From Rhodobacteraceae bacterium EhC02 (lineage in GTDB: Bacteria; Pseudomonadota; Alphaproteobacteria; Rhodobacterales; Rhodobacteraceae), in NCBI GenBank assembly GCA_001650895.1, contig LXYH01000034.1, positions 1 through 64,000 on the forward strand: a stretch of 64,000 bases of DNA. The letters run 5' to 3'. The position numbers and the translations under genes are program-made. Below are positions 54,469-64,000 of the stretch, in pieces (position 1 is the first letter of the stretch; each line of letters opens with the position of its first letter). Below the pieces are notes generated by a model. That model saw nothing but the letters and a program-made list of their open reading frames with translations. It was not told the DNA's origin and did not search any database.

Positions 54469-56441
54469 TCCGCGGGGACCCCGCTGACGGGGGTGCGCTT
54501 TGCGGCCCCTGCGGCCACGCGGAAACGCCTGTCGCTGATGCTGAGCATGCCGCCAAGCGCCATCAGGATCGCCCCGCCCCAGATCCAGTTGGCCAGAGGC
54601 TTGTAATAGGTCCGGACGGCCCAACCGCCGTTGGCCTGCGGATCGCCGATCACCACATAGACATCACGCCAGAAGCCGATGTCGATCGCGGCTTCGGTCG
54701 TGGGCATCTGCGCCACGGGGTAGAACCGTTTCTCGGGGTTCAGCGTGGCGATTGCCTGACCCTCGCGGGCCAGATCCACCCATCCCATGGTCGAGATGAA
54801 GTTCGGCCCCTCGATCCGCTGCACATCAGTCAGCGTCAGGGTGAAACCCGCAACCTCGAATGGTTCGTTGAACTGTACGACGCGGATATCTTCCTGCTGC
54901 CAGGCCAGAAGACCCGAAATTCCCAGCATGGTCACGCCAAGCCCGGAATGGGCCACTGTCTTGCCCCAGTCGGCGCGCGGCAGGCGGGTCATGCGCGACA
55001 GACGGCCTGCAAACGCACCACGTCCGGTGCGCGACCAGATATCGACCATGGCACCGAAGACCAGCCAGGACCCCAGGAACATGCCCACCGGCCCAAGGGC
55101 CGAGCGGCCCGTCTGGATCGCGAAGGCCAGCAACCCGATGGAAACGGCCAGGATGAAGGCCGGGATCAGCGGGCGGAAGGTCCGGCCCATGTCCGCGCGT
55201 TTCCACGGCATCATGGCCCCGATGGGAAGGATCGCCCCCAGCACCACCATGAAGGGGGTAAAGGCCATGTCGAAGAAAGGGGGGCCCACTGACAGTTTGC
55301 GATCGAACAGCATCTCGGCGATCAGCGGCCAGATCGTGCCGATGAAGACCACGAAACAGGACACGGCCAGCAGGATGTTGTTCATCACCAGCGCGCTTTC
55401 GCGGCTGACAAGGCTGAACACGCCCTTGGCTTCCATCGCGCTGGCGCGGGCTGCGAACAGGGTCAGTGCGCCACCCATGAAAAAGCCAAGGATCATCAGG
55501 ATGAAGACGCCACGCTCGGGGTCGTTGGCGAAGGCATGCACACTGGTGATCACGCCGGAGCGTACGATGAAGGTGCCGATCAGCGAAAAGCCGAAGGCCA
55601 TGATCGCCAGCAGGATGGTCCAGCTTTTCAGGCTTTCGCGCTTTTCCACCACGATGGCGGAATGCAGCAGCGCCGCGGCCAGCAGCCAGGGCATGAAGCT
55701 GGCGTTCTCGACCGGGTCCCAGAACCAGAAACCGCCCCAGCCAAGTTCGTAATAGGCCCACCAGCTGCCAAGGCCGATCCCGATGGTCAGGTTGAGCCAG
55801 GCCAGCAAGGTCCAGGGGCGCACCCAGCGGCCCCATGCGGCGTCAACGCGCCCCTCGATCAGTGCCGCGACCGCGAAGGAGAATGTCAGGCTCAGCCCCA
55901 CGTAACCGAGGTAGAGGAAGGGCGGATGAAAGGCGAGGCCCGGATCCTGCAGCAGCGGGTTCAGGTCCTGCCCGTCGAAGGGCGGCACCGACATGCGCAG
56001 GAACGGGTTCGAGGTGAAGATGATGAAGGCGAAAAACGCCACAGCAACCGAGGACTGGACCGCAAGCACCCGCGCTTTCAGCGTGGGCGGCAGGTTGCCC
56101 CCGAACCAAGCAGCCATCGCGCCGAACAATGTCAGGATCAGGACCCACAGCAGCATCGAGCCTTCGTGATTCCCCCAGACACCGCTGATCTTGTAGATCA
56201 TCGGCTTGAGCGAATGGGAGTTCTGCACCACCAGCGCGACCGAGAAATCCGAAGTCACGAAGGCATAGGTCAGTGCCCCGAAGGACACCGCCGTCAGCAT
56301 GAACTGGGCGTTGGCGGCAGGTTCTGCCATGGCCATCCACCCCGGCCAGCGCTTGTGCGCGCCGATCATGGGCACCACCGCCTGCACGCAGGCGACGAGG
56401 AAGGCGAGGATGAGGGCGAAATGTCCGAGCTCTGTAATCAT
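54465..56441 (-). CDS. ccmF: Cytochrome c-type biogenesis protein CcmF (haem lyase)
   Basis: 658 residues from ATG 56441, with about 14 membrane segments. The haem-handling WWD motif is GGFWFWDPVENASFMPW (near 230-246). His residues at SNPFLRMSVPPFDGQDLNPL and the following AFHPPFLYLGY fit the known haem-ligand sites. CcmF with CcmH ligates haem to apocytochrome c in the periplasm. The companion ccmE lies about 1.4 kb upstream on the same strand, separated by the lysis genes. Confidence 0.96.
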   Translation of the reverse strand: MITELGHFALILAFLVACVQAVVPMIGAHKRWPGWMAMAEPAANAQFMLTAVSFGALTYAFVTSDFSVALVVQNSHSLKPMIYKISGVWGNHEGSMLLWVLILTLFGAMAAWFGGNLPPTLKARVLAVQSSVAVAFFAFIIFTSNPFLRMSVPPFDGQDLNPLLQDPGLAFHPPFLYLGYVGLSLTFSFAVAALIEGRVDAAWGRWVRPWTLLAWLNLTIGIGLGSWWAYYELGWGGFWFWDPVENASFMPWLLAAALLHSAIVVEKRESLKSWTILLAIMAFGFSLIGTFIVRSGVITSVHAFANDPERGVFILMILGFFMGGALTLFAARASAMEAKGVFSLVSRESALVMNNILLAVSCFVVFIGTIWPLIAEMLFDRKLSVGPPFFDMAFTPFMVVLGAILPIGAMMPWKRADMGRTFRPLIPAFILAVSIGLLAFAIQTGRSALGPVGMFLGSWLVFGAMVDIWSRTGRGAFAGRLSRMTRLPRADWGKTVAHSGLGVTMLGISGLLAWQQEDIRVVQFNEPFEVAGFTLTLTDVQRIEGPNFISTMGWVDLAREGQAIATLNPEKRFYPVAQMPTTEAAIDIGFWRDVYVVIGDPQANGGWAVRTYYKPLANWIWGGAILMALGGMLSISDRRFRVAAGAAKRTPVSGVPAE

Positions 56442-56556
56442 GCCCCTGTTATAGAACCTTGGCAGGAGCGGGCCAAACGGAATCGGTATTCCACGGTGTT
56501 CACATTGTCGCGGCCCCGCGCCGCAGGCCACGCGGCGTTGCGCGGCCGATGCAGGA

Positions 56557-57177
56557 TCAGCGGCCCCCCAGGGGGTCCGCGTGCACCCCTGTGCTTTGCA
56601 CATCGCGCCAATCCATCAGGGCGGGATTGTCGCCCCCTTCGGACGCATCAAGTCCCTGCGCGATGTTGCGGCCCCCTCTTTGCGTGTCCAGCGCGGCGGC
56701 CTCACCGCGCGTTTCCAGCGCCTGCAACGCCCTGAGGTTTTCGACCACGCGCGGCACCTGCGCCATGCTCTGCGCCACGCGGATCTGGAATTGCTGCCCC
56801 TTGGCCTGATGACGCGCCCCGAAATAGAAGGACACGATCGCCCCCAGCAACCACCAGAGCGGTTCGGGCACCAGCGCGATTCCCTGCATCCTGCTGGCGA
56901 ACCAGACCGGGTCGACCATGGCCGAGACAAAAAGGCCCAGCGTGCCCAAAGCCATCAGCGGGCGCGGCAGCCGGTTGGCCGCATCGACCGCGCGATCATA
57001 CCAGCCCTGACGGGCCAGCGCGAATTCGGCCCCGAACTGCGCCAGGGCCGCCTGCCGCAAGGCAATGTCGCGCCCTGCGCCTTCTTCCGCGTTCTCGCGA
57101 AAGACCTCGGCGGTTTCGCGCAGGACATTGCGCCCGCCGCCGAAGACCGCGCCCAGTACCGTGTCGATCAATGCCAT
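56557..57177 (-). CDS. GTA-type holin (3TM)
   Basis: 206 residues. The N-terminal helix (LRETAEVFRENAEEG) is amphipathic. Two or three membrane segments follow at about 68-85 and 98-118 (LMALGTLGLFVSAMVDPVWF, PLWWLLGAIVSFYFGARHQ). This layout matches the three-transmembrane holin associated with gene-transfer agents. It follows the endolysin gene with a 10-base overlap, the pair expected for GTA lysis release, as described for Rhodobacter capsulatus. The C-terminal 60 residues are polar and not conserved in type. Confidence 0.85.
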   Translation of the reverse strand: MALIDTVLGAVFGGGRNVLRETAEVFRENAEEGAGRDIALRQAALAQFGAEFALARQGWYDRAVDAANRLPRPLMALGTLGLFVSAMVDPVWFASRMQGIALVPEPLWWLLGAIVSFYFGARHQAKGQQFQIRVAQSMAQVPRVVENLRALQALETRGEAAALDTQRGGRNIAQGLDASEGGDNPALMDWRDVQSTGVHADPLGGR

Positions 57178-57779
57178 TGTGCAACCCTCGCTGCGAATTC
57201 CGCCGCACTCAGGTGATAGCGGGGATGAATGAATTCCTCGGCGCGCAGGACCCAGCCGCCCTTGCCGCCGCTGCGGCTGCGGGCGAACTTGCGGCTGGCG
57301 GGGCGCAGATCGGCCAGACGCAGGTAATAGTTGCGCCGCGCGATCCCGTAGGCATCGGCAAGATGGCCGGGGGCTGCCGCATGGGCGGCCTCGGCGGCGG
57401 CGATGGTCTGGGGACCGACCACACCATCGACGGCAACCGGTTGTCCCATCTGGCGCAGCAGGCGTTGCAGGATCTTCACCGCATTGGCGCCCGCGTTCAC
57501 ATACATGTCGAAGACGCTGGCCTGGATGCCGAGGGGCAGCTTGTCCAGACCGGGGCGCTGAAAGTAATGCAGGATGAAGATGTCGGCCGCGCGCGGGCGT
57601 GTCATCGCCTCGACGTCATCGACGGTGATCGCGCCGTCATGGTTCAGGTCCAGCCCCAGCCGGCGCAGGGTGCCGATGGTCACGCCATGCTTGGTGGCGC
57701 CGCCCGGATCGGCGGGGTCGTTCACGAAGCCGCCTTCCCGGGCGACGATCTGTTCTGCAATCTGTCTGACGTTGTGCAT
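57168..57779 (-). CDS. GTA-type endolysin (glycoside hydrolase 108)
   Basis: 203 residues. GH108 N-acetylmuramidase signature at 12-30: AREGGFVNDPADPGGATKHG, with catalytic Glu15. A peptidoglycan-binding domain of the PG_binding_3 type follows at about 95-165 (VDGVVGPQTIAAAEAAHA). No signal peptide is present, so it needs the holin next to it. In this order such pairs release gene-transfer-agent particles and usually lie away from the structural GTA cluster, as here. Confidence 0.92.
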   Translation of the reverse strand: MHNVRQIAEQIVAREGGFVNDPADPGGATKHGVTIGTLRRLGLDLNHDGAITVDDVEAMTRPRAADIFILHYFQRPGLDKLPLGIQASVFDMYVNAGANAVKILQRLLRQMGQPVAVDGVVGPQTIAAAEAAHAAAPGHLADAYGIARRNYYLRLADLRPASRKFARSRSGGKGGWVLRAEEFIHPRYHLSAAEFAARVAQWH

Positions 57780-57865
57780 GCGGCCTTTTCCCCGGTGTGT
57801 TCGGGTCAGGCTGATGCATCGGGGTTAACGGCGGTGAAACACGGCGCGCGGCTGTTGCGCGACGT

Positions 57866-58330
57866 TCAGCTGTCGGCGCCTTCGGCCTTGGGATCCTTGT
57901 AGATACCCTGTTCCTTCAGCGCGTCGATCACTTCGGCCGGCATGTAGGTCTCGTCATGTTTGGCAAGGATTTCAGAGGCTTCAAAGACACCGTCAATGTA
58001 GCGGCCCGTGCCGACCATGCCTTCGTTCTCGCTGAAGAGATCGGGCAGAACGCCAGTATAGACCACGGGAATGCTGGCGCCGCCATCGGTGACGCTGAAG
58101 CGGATCTGTTCGCCCTGCCCGCGCACGATGCTGCCTTCCTCGACCAGGCCACCGATCCGGAACACCTCGTTCGGGCCGGGCGGTTCGGCCATGATCTGGC
58201 TGGGCGCGCGGAAGAAATTGATCCCGTCGCGCATCGCGTAACCGATCAGACCCGTCGAAATCAGCAAGGCCACGGCCGCAAGGGCCACGATCTGGATCCG
58301 GCGCTTCTTCTTCAAGCCACTCATGGCCAT
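57866..58330 (-). CDS. ccmE: Cytochrome c maturation haem chaperone CcmE
   Basis: 154 residues. One N-terminal membrane anchor (IVALAAVALLISTGLIGYA, about 14-32), then a periplasmic OB-fold. The covalent haem-binding His is in AKHDETYMP (near 124-132), with the conserved Tyr after it. AGGAGGAGA precedes the ATG. It receives haem from CcmC and hands it to CcmF/CcmH, encoded nearby on the same strand beyond the two lysis genes. Confidence 0.96.
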   Translation of the reverse strand: MAMSGLKKKRRIQIVALAAVALLISTGLIGYAMRDGINFFRAPSQIMAEPPGPNEVFRIGGLVEEGSIVRGQGEQIRFSVTDGGASIPVVYTGVLPDLFSENEGMVGTGRYIDGVFEASEILAKHDETYMPAEVIDALKEQGIYKDPKAEGADS

Positions 58331-58372
58331 TGTGCGTCTCCTCCTCGGGTCCCGCGGATCAGGACTGACCTG

Positions 58373-59401
58373 TCACGGGAAACACGGGGCCAGCATCAGG
58401 CCCGTGGTCTCATCCTCACCTAACATCAGATTCGCATTTTGCAATGCTTGTCCACTGCTACCTTTTGTCAGGTTATCCAGTGCCGCGATCACGATGGCGC
58501 GCCCCTCGCGCCGGTCGGCCACCACGCCGACATGACAGAAGTTGGACCCACGGATATGCCGGGTACTGGGGTGCTGGCCAAAGGGCAGCACCTGCAGGAA
58601 CGGCTCGGACGCATAGGCGCGGGCCAATACGTCGTGGATGCGCGCCGCGTCGCCCTTGACATAGACCGTGGCCAGAATGCCCCGGTTGGCCGGGATCAGA
58701 TGCGGGGTGAACTGCACCTGCACGGGCCGGCCCGCGATGGCCGAGAATTCCTGATCGAATTCGCCCAGATGGCGATGCACGCCCCCCACGGAATAGGCGT
58801 GATAACCCTCGGAGAGTTCGGCATGCAGCAGATTTTCCTTGAGGCTGCGGCCCGCGCCCGACACGGCGCATTTCAGATCGAGGATGATGTCATCCAGATC
58901 GATCACGCCTTCCGCGATCAGCGGGCGCAGCGCGTATTGGCCGGTTGCGGCGTTGCAGCCCGTGCCCGCCACAAGGCGCGCGGCGCGGATCTCGTCGCGG
59001 TAGAATTCGGTCAGGCCATAGACAGCCTCGGCCTGGCATTCCAGTGCCGCATGGTCATTGCCATACCAGCGCTTGTATTCCGCAGGGTCGCACAGCCGGA
59101 AATCGGCGGACAGGTCCACGATCTTCAGCGTCTTGGGCAGGTCGCGGATCACCTCTTGCGAGGTGGCATGGGGCAGCGCGCAAAAGCACAGATCCACGCC
59201 CGAGAAATCGATCTCCTCGATCTTCTGCAGAACCGGCAGATCAAGGTGGCGCAGATGCGGGAACACATCGGCCATGGCCTGCCCGGCCTTGGAATTCGCC
59301 CCCATCGCGGTAATGCGCATGTTCGGATGCGTGGCGATCAGGCGGACAAGCTCTGCCCCCGTATAGCCAGAGGCCCCCAGAATCGCGATGTTATGCGCCA
59401 T
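58373..59401 (-). CDS. argC: N-acetyl-gamma-glutamyl-phosphate reductase
   Basis: 342 residues from ATG 59401. The NADP-binding turn is [15 protein letters not shown] (residues 6-20). The catalytic Cys is in GTGCNAATG (near 152-160), a variant of the usual PGCYPT motif seen in part of the alphaproteobacterial enzymes, with His in [13 protein letters not shown]. It reduces N-acetylglutamyl phosphate in arginine synthesis. Frame upstream of 59401 reads poorly. Confidence 0.95.
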   Translation of the reverse strand: MAHNIAILGASGYTGAELVRLIATHPNMRITAMGANSKAGQAMADVFPHLRHLDLPVLQKIEEIDFSGVDLCFCALPHATSQEVIRDLPKTLKIVDLSADFRLCDPAEYKRWYGNDHAALECQAEAVYGLTEFYRDEIRAARLVAGTGCNAATGQYALRPLIAEGVIDLDDIILDLKCAVSGAGRSLKENLLHAELSEGYHAYSVGGVHRHLGEFDQEFSAIAGRPVQVQFTPHLIPANRGILATVYVKGDAARIHDVLARAYASEPFLQVLPFGQHPSTRHIRGSNFCHVGVVADRREGRAIVIAALDNLTKGSSGQALQNANLMLGEDETTGLMLAPCFP

Positions 59402-59485
59402 GTCATCCGTCCTTCCTTGCGCCGCCCTGCGGACGGTCGCGTTCAGCATCTTGTCATTCAACTCAAGCGGAAAGCCCGGCCGGGA

Positions 59486-60301
59486 TCAACCGGCGGACCG
59501 AAATGTGATCTGTCGTCGCAGGAACTGCGTGGCACGGTCCGACACACGGCGCGGATCACCTGTGGTCAGGAACAGATCCTCCTGCCCGCTGCCCAGCATG
59601 TCGGGGCGACGCGCCAGGTAGTCGGCCAGGCTTTCGGCCACCAGATTCGCCTGGCTGTAGACCTGGACACCATCCCCCAGCGCGTCCTGAAAGACCTGCT
59701 GCATCAACGGGTAATGGGTGCAGCCCAGAATCGCGGCCTCGGGGCGGGGCATCTTGCGCTTGAGCGCGTCCACATGGCTGCGCACCAGCGCCTCGGCCAG
59801 GATCATGTCGCCATCCTCGATCGCATCGACAACGCCGCCGCAGGCCTGCGCCTCGACATCGACGCCGATGGCGCGGAAGGCCAGTTCGCGCTGAAAGGCG
59901 CGGCTGGCCACGGTGGCGGGGGTGGCGAACAGGGCCACATGTTTCACGGCCACTTCGCGCGGAGGCGAGTTGTCGCCCCATTGCCGTTCGGTCAGCGCCT
60001 CGATCAGCGGCACGAAGACGCCCAGAACCCGCTTGCCGGGCGGCACGCCCGCCTCCTGCATCCGGCGCAGGGCGGCGGCGCTGGCGGTGTTGCAGGCCAG
60101 GATCACCAGATCGCAGCCATGCAGCCACAGGTATTCCACGGCGGCCTTGGTCAGGTTGTAGACATCATCGGCATCGCGTACCCCGTAGGGTGCATGGGCA
60201 TTGTCGCCGTAATAGACAAAATGCACGTCCGGAAGGCGCTTTGTCACCGCATCCAGAACGGTCAACCCGCCAAGACCACTGTCGAAAATCCCTACTGCCA
60301 T
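59486..60301 (-). CDS. murI: Glutamate racemase
   Basis: 271 residues from ATG 60301 ([19 protein letters not shown]). It supplies D-glutamate for peptidoglycan. The two catalytic cysteines are in [12 protein letters not shown] (near 74) and [11 protein letters not shown] (near 184), with the Asp-Ser pair in IFDSGLGG. The fit is complete. It is followed on the same strand by argC, and preceded by the acyltransferase gene after 28 bases. Confidence 0.95.
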   Translation of the reverse strand: MAVGIFDSGLGGLTVLDAVTKRLPDVHFVYYGDNAHAPYGVRDADDVYNLTKAAVEYLWLHGCDLVILACNTASAAALRRMQEAGVPPGKRVLGVFVPLIEALTERQWGDNSPPREVAVKHVALFATPATVASRAFQRELAFRAIGVDVEAQACGGVVDAIEDGDMILAEALVRSHVDALKRKMPRPEAAILGCTHYPLMQQVFQDALGDGVQVYSQANLVAESLADYLARRPDMLGSGQEDLFLTTGDPRRVSDRATQFLRRQITFRSAG

Positions 60302-60329
60302 GCTGCGCCCGGTGCGGGGGCGCGACGGA

Positions 60330-61208
60330 TCACGCCCGATGTTTCTCTTCGAACTCGAACCCGTAGTTTCCGGGTTCAAGCGGTGTCGGAGACAGCTCAT
60401 ACGTCGCTTTGCGCAGGAAATCCATCATTGCTTTGCTGTCGCCCGCGCGCGCCGCGATCTGGTCCGCCGGGATCGGCGCGCCGATGGCGACGCGGACCGG
60501 CGTGTCCACGCGCTTGGCGAATTCCTTGATCAGCAGGCCCATGCGCAGCGTGTAATGCAGGTGGCTGGCGATCTGGAACAGGCGGCTGGTATGCCCGTCG
60601 AAACAGATGGGCACGACCGTCGCGCCCGATTTTGCCACCATCCGCGCCGTAAAGCCGCGCCAGCCGGGGTCCATGGGCTGCGCAAAGGGCGTGACGGCGG
60701 TCGACACCGTGCCGCCGGGGAAGACCCCGATGGCACCGCCCTGCGCCAGATAGTCCAGCGCCGTCTTGCGGGTCGAAAGGTTCAGTTGCACGGCCTCTTT
60801 CGTCTCATCGAAGGAGATGGGCAGGATCACGCGGGCCAGATCCGGCGCCTTGCAAAAGACATGATGGGCCAGGATCCGGAAATCGGGCCGCGTCCGCGCC
60901 AGGATATGGCCCAGCATCAACCCGTCGAGGATTCCGTAGGGATGGTTCGCGATCACGATCAACGGGCCATCGCGCGGGATCAGGTCCAGGCTACCCGCCA
61001 CCACATCAAGGCTGAGGCCGTAGCGGTCGACCATCACCTGCCAGAAGTCGCGGCCTTGCGCGACCTCCTGCTCATAGCCTTGCGCGCGGCGGATCAGGCT
61101 GATGCGGCCGGTGGCGTTTTCCATCAGGCGGATCAGGGCGCGGCCGCTGCGGGTGCTGGCGGAATGGGCATAGCTGATGTCACGGGCGATACTGGATTGG
61201 GTGGTCAC
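60330..61208 (-). CDS. Lysophospholipid acyltransferase family protein
   Basis: 292 residues from GTG 61208, which has GGAG nine bases upstream; a TTG at 61247 is less likely. The acyltransferase block is [17 protein letters not shown] (near 84-100), with His and Asp in an H-x5-D spacing instead of the usual H-x4-D, and the second block is [11 protein letters not shown] (near 162-172), corresponding to the EGTRS-type motif. Such enzymes acylate lysophosphatidate or lyso-ornithine lipid in the inner membrane. The substrate is not certain. Confidence 0.82.
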   Translation of the reverse strand: MTTQSSIARDISYAHSASTRSGRALIRLMENATGRISLIRRAQGYEQEVAQGRDFWQVMVDRYGLSLDVVAGSLDLIPRDGPLIVIANHPYGILDGLMLGHILARTRPDFRILAHHVFCKAPDLARVILPISFDETKEAVQLNLSTRKTALDYLAQGGAIGVFPGGTVSTAVTPFAQPMDPGWRGFTARMVAKSGATVVPICFDGHTSRLFQIASHLHYTLRMGLLIKEFAKRVDTPVRVAIGAPIPADQIAARAGDSKAMMDFLRKATYELSPTPLEPGNYGFEFEEKHRA

Positions 61209-61287
61209 GCTGTCATGCTCCGGGCTGCGCGGGATCTTGGCGCGCAATCTGACGCGGGACTGTGACGGTTGCGTGACGGCAAGACGA

Positions 61288-61313
61288 CAACGCCCGCCAA
61301 GGGGCGGGCGTTG
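61288..61313 (-). terminator. Terminator after the indolepyruvate oxidoreductase gene
   Basis: Perfect 11-bp GC-rich stem CAACGCCCGCC / GGCGGGCGTTG with a 4-base loop, 26 bases after the stop on the minus strand. No clear T run. Confidence 0.7.
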
Positions 61314-61339
61314 CAGGGCAATTCAGGCTTGGGGACCGA

Positions 61340-64000
61340 TCACTCGGCGGCTTGCGCCATGCCCTTGCCGGGGTCGCGGAAGGACGCCAGCAATTCCTCG
61401 CGCCGTTTCGCGGCTTTCACCTCGTTGGCCTGTTTCACCGGGCCGAAACCCCGGATCGACAGCGGCAGTTCTGCCAGCGCCACGGCGGCCTCCATGCGTT
61501 CCGGGGTGACCTTGGCCAGCACCTCGGCCATGTCGGCCTCATACTGCCTGATCAGCGCGCGCTCCATCCGGCGCTCCTCGGTGCGCCCGAAGATGTCCAG
61601 CGGCGTGCCACGCAGGATCTTGAGCTTTGTGAGAACCCGCAAGGGCCGCGCCATCCATGGCCCGAAGGTGCGTTTCATCGGGCGACCATCGGGGCCGGTC
61701 TTCGAGATGATCGGCGGCGCCAGATGGAAGGTCATGCGGAAATCACCGTCAAACTGCTCGGCCGCCTTTTCCTGCGAGGTCAGCAGAAGCCGCGCCACCT
61801 CGTATTCGTCCTTGTAGGCCAGAAGCTTGTGATAGCCCTTGGCGACCGCCTCTTTCAGACGCGGATCGCTGATGCCGTCGACCATCTTGCGATAGCGTTT
61901 CGCCAGCCGCTTGCCCTGATAGGCGACAAGGTGATCCGCGCGGAAGGCGATCCTGTCTTCCAGCGATTTCGGAAGTTCGATCACCTTGGGCTTGAGCATG
62001 CCTGCCGCCTGATCGGGATGAAGCGCGGCCCAGCGACCCAGTTCGAAGGCGCGCTGGTTCTTTTCGACCGCCGCACCGTTCAGCTTGATCGCATGCACGA
62101 TTGCCTCATGGCTCAGCGGGATCAGCCCGCGCTGCCATGCGGCCCCGAACAGCATCATGTTCGAAAAGATCGAGTCGCCCAGCGTCACGCGCGCCAGTTC
62201 TGATGCGTCGAACAGCATCACCCGGTCCTGCAACCGCGCCTCCAGCGCCAGCGCAAGACGGTCGGAAGGCAGCGAGAATTCGGTGTTGCGGGTGAAATCG
62301 CCGGTGATGATCTCGTGGCTGTTGACCACCGCGCCCGTGCGGCCCGTGCGGGTCAGGCCCAGCGTCTTGGCCCCGGCCGACACGACCAGATCGCCACCGA
62401 TCAGGGCATCTGCCTCACCCGTGGCCACGCGCACGGCGCTGATGTCATCGGGCTGTTCCGCGATACGGCAATGGATATGCACCGCGCCACCCTTCTGGGC
62501 GAGGCCGGCCATTTCCATCATGCCCGCCCCCTTGCCGTCGATCTGCGCGGCCTGCGCCAGCACCGCACCGATGGTGACGACACCGGTGCCACCAACCCCG
62601 GTGATCACCACGTTGAAGGTGCCGTTGATGGCGGGCAGCACGGGCAGGGCCATGTCGGGCAGGTCCACCGCCGCGGTTGCCGCTTTCTTGGGCGTGGCCC
62701 CTTCCAGCGTCACGAAGGACGGGCAGAACCCCTTGAGGCAGCTGAAATCCTTGTTGCAGCTGGATTGGTCGATCGCCCGCTTGCGGCCCAGTTCGGTTTC
62801 CACCGGCACGATGGACACGCAGTTCGACTGCACGCCGCAATCGCCGCAGCCTTCGCAGACATCGGTATTGATGAAGACGCGCTTGTCGGGATCGGGGAAC
62901 TTGCCCCGCTTGCGGCGGCGGCGCTTTTCGGCGGCGCAGGTCTGCACATAGACGATGGCGGACACGCCTTTCAGCGTGGCGTATTTCTCCTGCACGGTCT
63001 GCAGATCGGCGCGTTCGTGCTTTTCGACATTGGCCGGGAAGCTGGACAGGTCCACCTCTTCCTTTTCGTCATAGACCACGGCGACATTGGGCACGCCCAT
63101 GGCCTTCAGTTCGGCCACGATCCGCTGCGCGGAGAGGCCCCCCTCGTTGCCCTGCCCGCCCGTCATGGCGACCGCGTCGTTGAACAGGATCTTGTAGGTG
63201 ATGTTCACATCCGAGGCGAGGGCCGCGCGGATCGCCTGGATACCGGAATGGTTATAGGTGCCGTCGCCGAGGTTCTGGAACACGTGATCGCGGGTCGAGA
63301 ATTTCGCCTCGCCGATCCAGTTTGCGCCTTCGCCGCCCATATGGGTCGCGCCGATGGTGGAGCGATCCATCCACTGCACCATGTAGTGACAGCCGATACC
63401 GGCATAGGCGCGGCTGCCTTCGGGCACCTTGGTCGAGGTGTTGTGCGGGCAGCCCGAGCAGAAATAGGGCAGACGCGAGGCCAGTTCCTGCGCGTTGTCA
63501 TTGCGCCGCGCATCGGCCAATGCGGACAGGCCCGCCTTGATGCCGTCAGTGCTGCGCCCTTCGTCGATCAGGATGCCGCCCAGTTTTTCGGCGATCATGA
63601 TCGGGTCCAGCGCGCCGCGCGTCGGGAACAGTTCCTCGCCATGCATGGACCCTGCCCCGCCGCCCTTGTGCCAGCCCCAGACGCGGCGGCCATGGCGGTC
63701 GTCGAAGATAGCTTCCTTGATCTGCACCTCGATCAGCTTGCGCTTTTCCTCGACCACGACGATCAGGTCCAGCCCTTCGGCCCAGTCGTGAAAGCCCTTC
63801 ATGTCCAGCGGGAAGGTCTGGCCGATCTTGTAGGTCGTGATGCCAAGGCGTTCCGCCTCGGCCGCGTCGATGTTCAGCAGGGCCAGCGCATGCACAAGGT
63901 CCAGCCAGTTCTTGCCAGCGGCGACGAAACCGATCTTCGCACCGGGCTTGCCCCAGATGCGCTTGTCCATCTTGTTCGCGTGTGAAAACGCCTCGGCGGC
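61340..64000 (-). CDS. Indolepyruvate ferredoxin oxidoreductase (fused), 3' part
   Basis: The frame runs to the end of the window, so the 5' end of the gene is outside; 886 residues are visible of an enzyme usually about 1,100-1,200 long. The thiamine diphosphate part shows YFCSGCPHNTST and GEGANWIGEA. The two ferredoxin clusters are CEGCGDCGVQSNC and CNKDFSCLKGFCPS. The gamma-subunit part follows (GVGGTGVVTIGAVLAQAAQ). It oxidises aryl-pyruvates to aryl-acyl-CoA; the fused form also acts in aromatic or branched-chain amino-acid catabolism in alphaproteobacteria. Confidence 0.94.
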   Translation of the reverse strand, partial: AAEAFSHANKMDKRIWGKPGAKIGFVAAGKNWLDLVHALALLNIDAAEAERLGITTYKIGQTFPLDMKGFHDWAEGLDLIVVVEEKRKLIEVQIKEAIFDDRHGRRVWGWHKGGGAGSMHGEELFPTRGALDPIMIAEKLGGILIDEGRSTDGIKAGLSALADARRNDNAQELASRLPYFCSGCPHNTSTKVPEGSRAYAGIGCHYMVQWMDRSTIGATHMGGEGANWIGEAKFSTRDHVFQNLGDGTYNHSGIQAIRAALASDVNITYKILFNDAVAMTGGQGNEGGLSAQRIVAELKAMGVPNVAVVYDEKEEVDLSSFPANVEKHERADLQTVQEKYATLKGVSAIVYVQTCAAEKRRRRKRGKFPDPDKRVFINTDVCEGCGDCGVQSNCVSIVPVETELGRKRAIDQSSCNKDFSCLKGFCPSFVTLEGATPKKAATAAVDLPDMALPVLPAINGTFNVVITGVGGTGVVTIGAVLAQAAQIDGKGAGMMEMAGLAQKGGAVHIHCRIAEQPDDISAVRVATGEADALIGGDLVVSAGAKTLGLTRTGRTGAVVNSHEIITGDFTRNTEFSLPSDRLALALEARLQDRVMLFDASELARVTLGDSIFSNMMLFGAAWQRGLIPLSHEAIVHAIKLNGAAVEKNQRAFELGRWAALHPDQAAGMLKPKVIELPKSLEDRIAFRADHLVAYQGKRLAKRYRKMVDGISDPRLKEAVAKGYHKLLAYKDEYEVARLLLTSQEKAAEQFDGDFRMTFHLAPPIISKTGPDGRPMKRTFGPWMARPLRVLTKLKILRGTPLDIFGRTEERRMERALIRQYEADMAEVLAKVTPERMEAAVALAELPLSIRGFGPVKQANEVKAAKRREELLASFRDPGKGMAQAAE

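Noticed and set aside
1-64000. CRISPR array
   Set aside because: No regularly spaced repeats of 20-40 bases were seen and there is no cas gene.

Overview
The window reads as chromosome of an alphaproteobacterium of the order Rhodobacterales, most likely Paracoccus or a close relative. The reasons are the high-GC core genes, the order ppiD-trpE ... trpGDC-moaC-moeA-lexA-comEC-gltX-gltA, a cobalamin-dependent class II ribonucleotide reductase, an SOS box of the alphaproteobacterial direct-repeat type, and a holin/endolysin pair of the gene-transfer-agent lysis kind. This assignment is inferred from gene content and synteny only.

Positions 1 to about 22,680 form an accessory region of lower GC and patchy coding. 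It holds a broken DUF1326 gene, a phosphoesterase, several uncharacterised genes, a phasin, a frameshifted phage-like gene, a MerR-vWA pair with a clear operator/promoter, and a degenerate IS3-type element. The main block (10,594-20,025) is a six-gene modification/defence locus: vsr, a cytosine-5 DNA methyltransferase, and an overlapping four-gene operon encoding a MutL/MORC-like GHKL ATPase, a Z1-type helicase-like ATPase, a PD-(D/E)XK nuclease-like protein and an AIPR-family protein. To its right lie remnants of a mobilisable element: a Tra-like gene with an amber codon and an oriT-like motif. A decayed IS3 element with visible terminal inverted repeats follows, then the stump of an AlbA_2-type gene. 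The region ends at the 3' side of tRNA-Leu(CAA), as expected of an island integrated in a tRNA gene, although no integrase lies in the window.

From 22,683 onward the gene content is ordinary chromosome: yqaA-dsbB; an AsnC-type regulator divergent from arginase and ornithine cyclodeaminase; nrdJ; tRNA-Pro; DUF192 and a double cold-shock protein; pdxH; fabI; gpt; an aminotransferase; ppiD-trpE-rluE; a divergent polysaccharide deacetylase; trpG-trpD-trpC-moaC-moeA; lexA; comEC; gltX; gltA; an enoyl-CoA hydratase; ccmH/ccmF; the GTA-type holin and endolysin; ccmE; argC; murI; an acyltransferase; and the 3' part of a fused indolepyruvate ferredoxin oxidoreductase.

One accessory gene interrupts this core. 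A GIY-YIG/DUF4357 gene sits exactly between moaC and moeA, joined to both by ATGA overlaps and bounded by identical 7-bp sequences. The most noteworthy items are the GHKL-Z1-PD(D/E)XK-AIPR-methylase-Vsr locus, this seamless GIY-YIG insertion, the apparently leaderless MerR-vWA promoter, and the oriT/IS/AlbA_2 scar beside tRNA-Leu.
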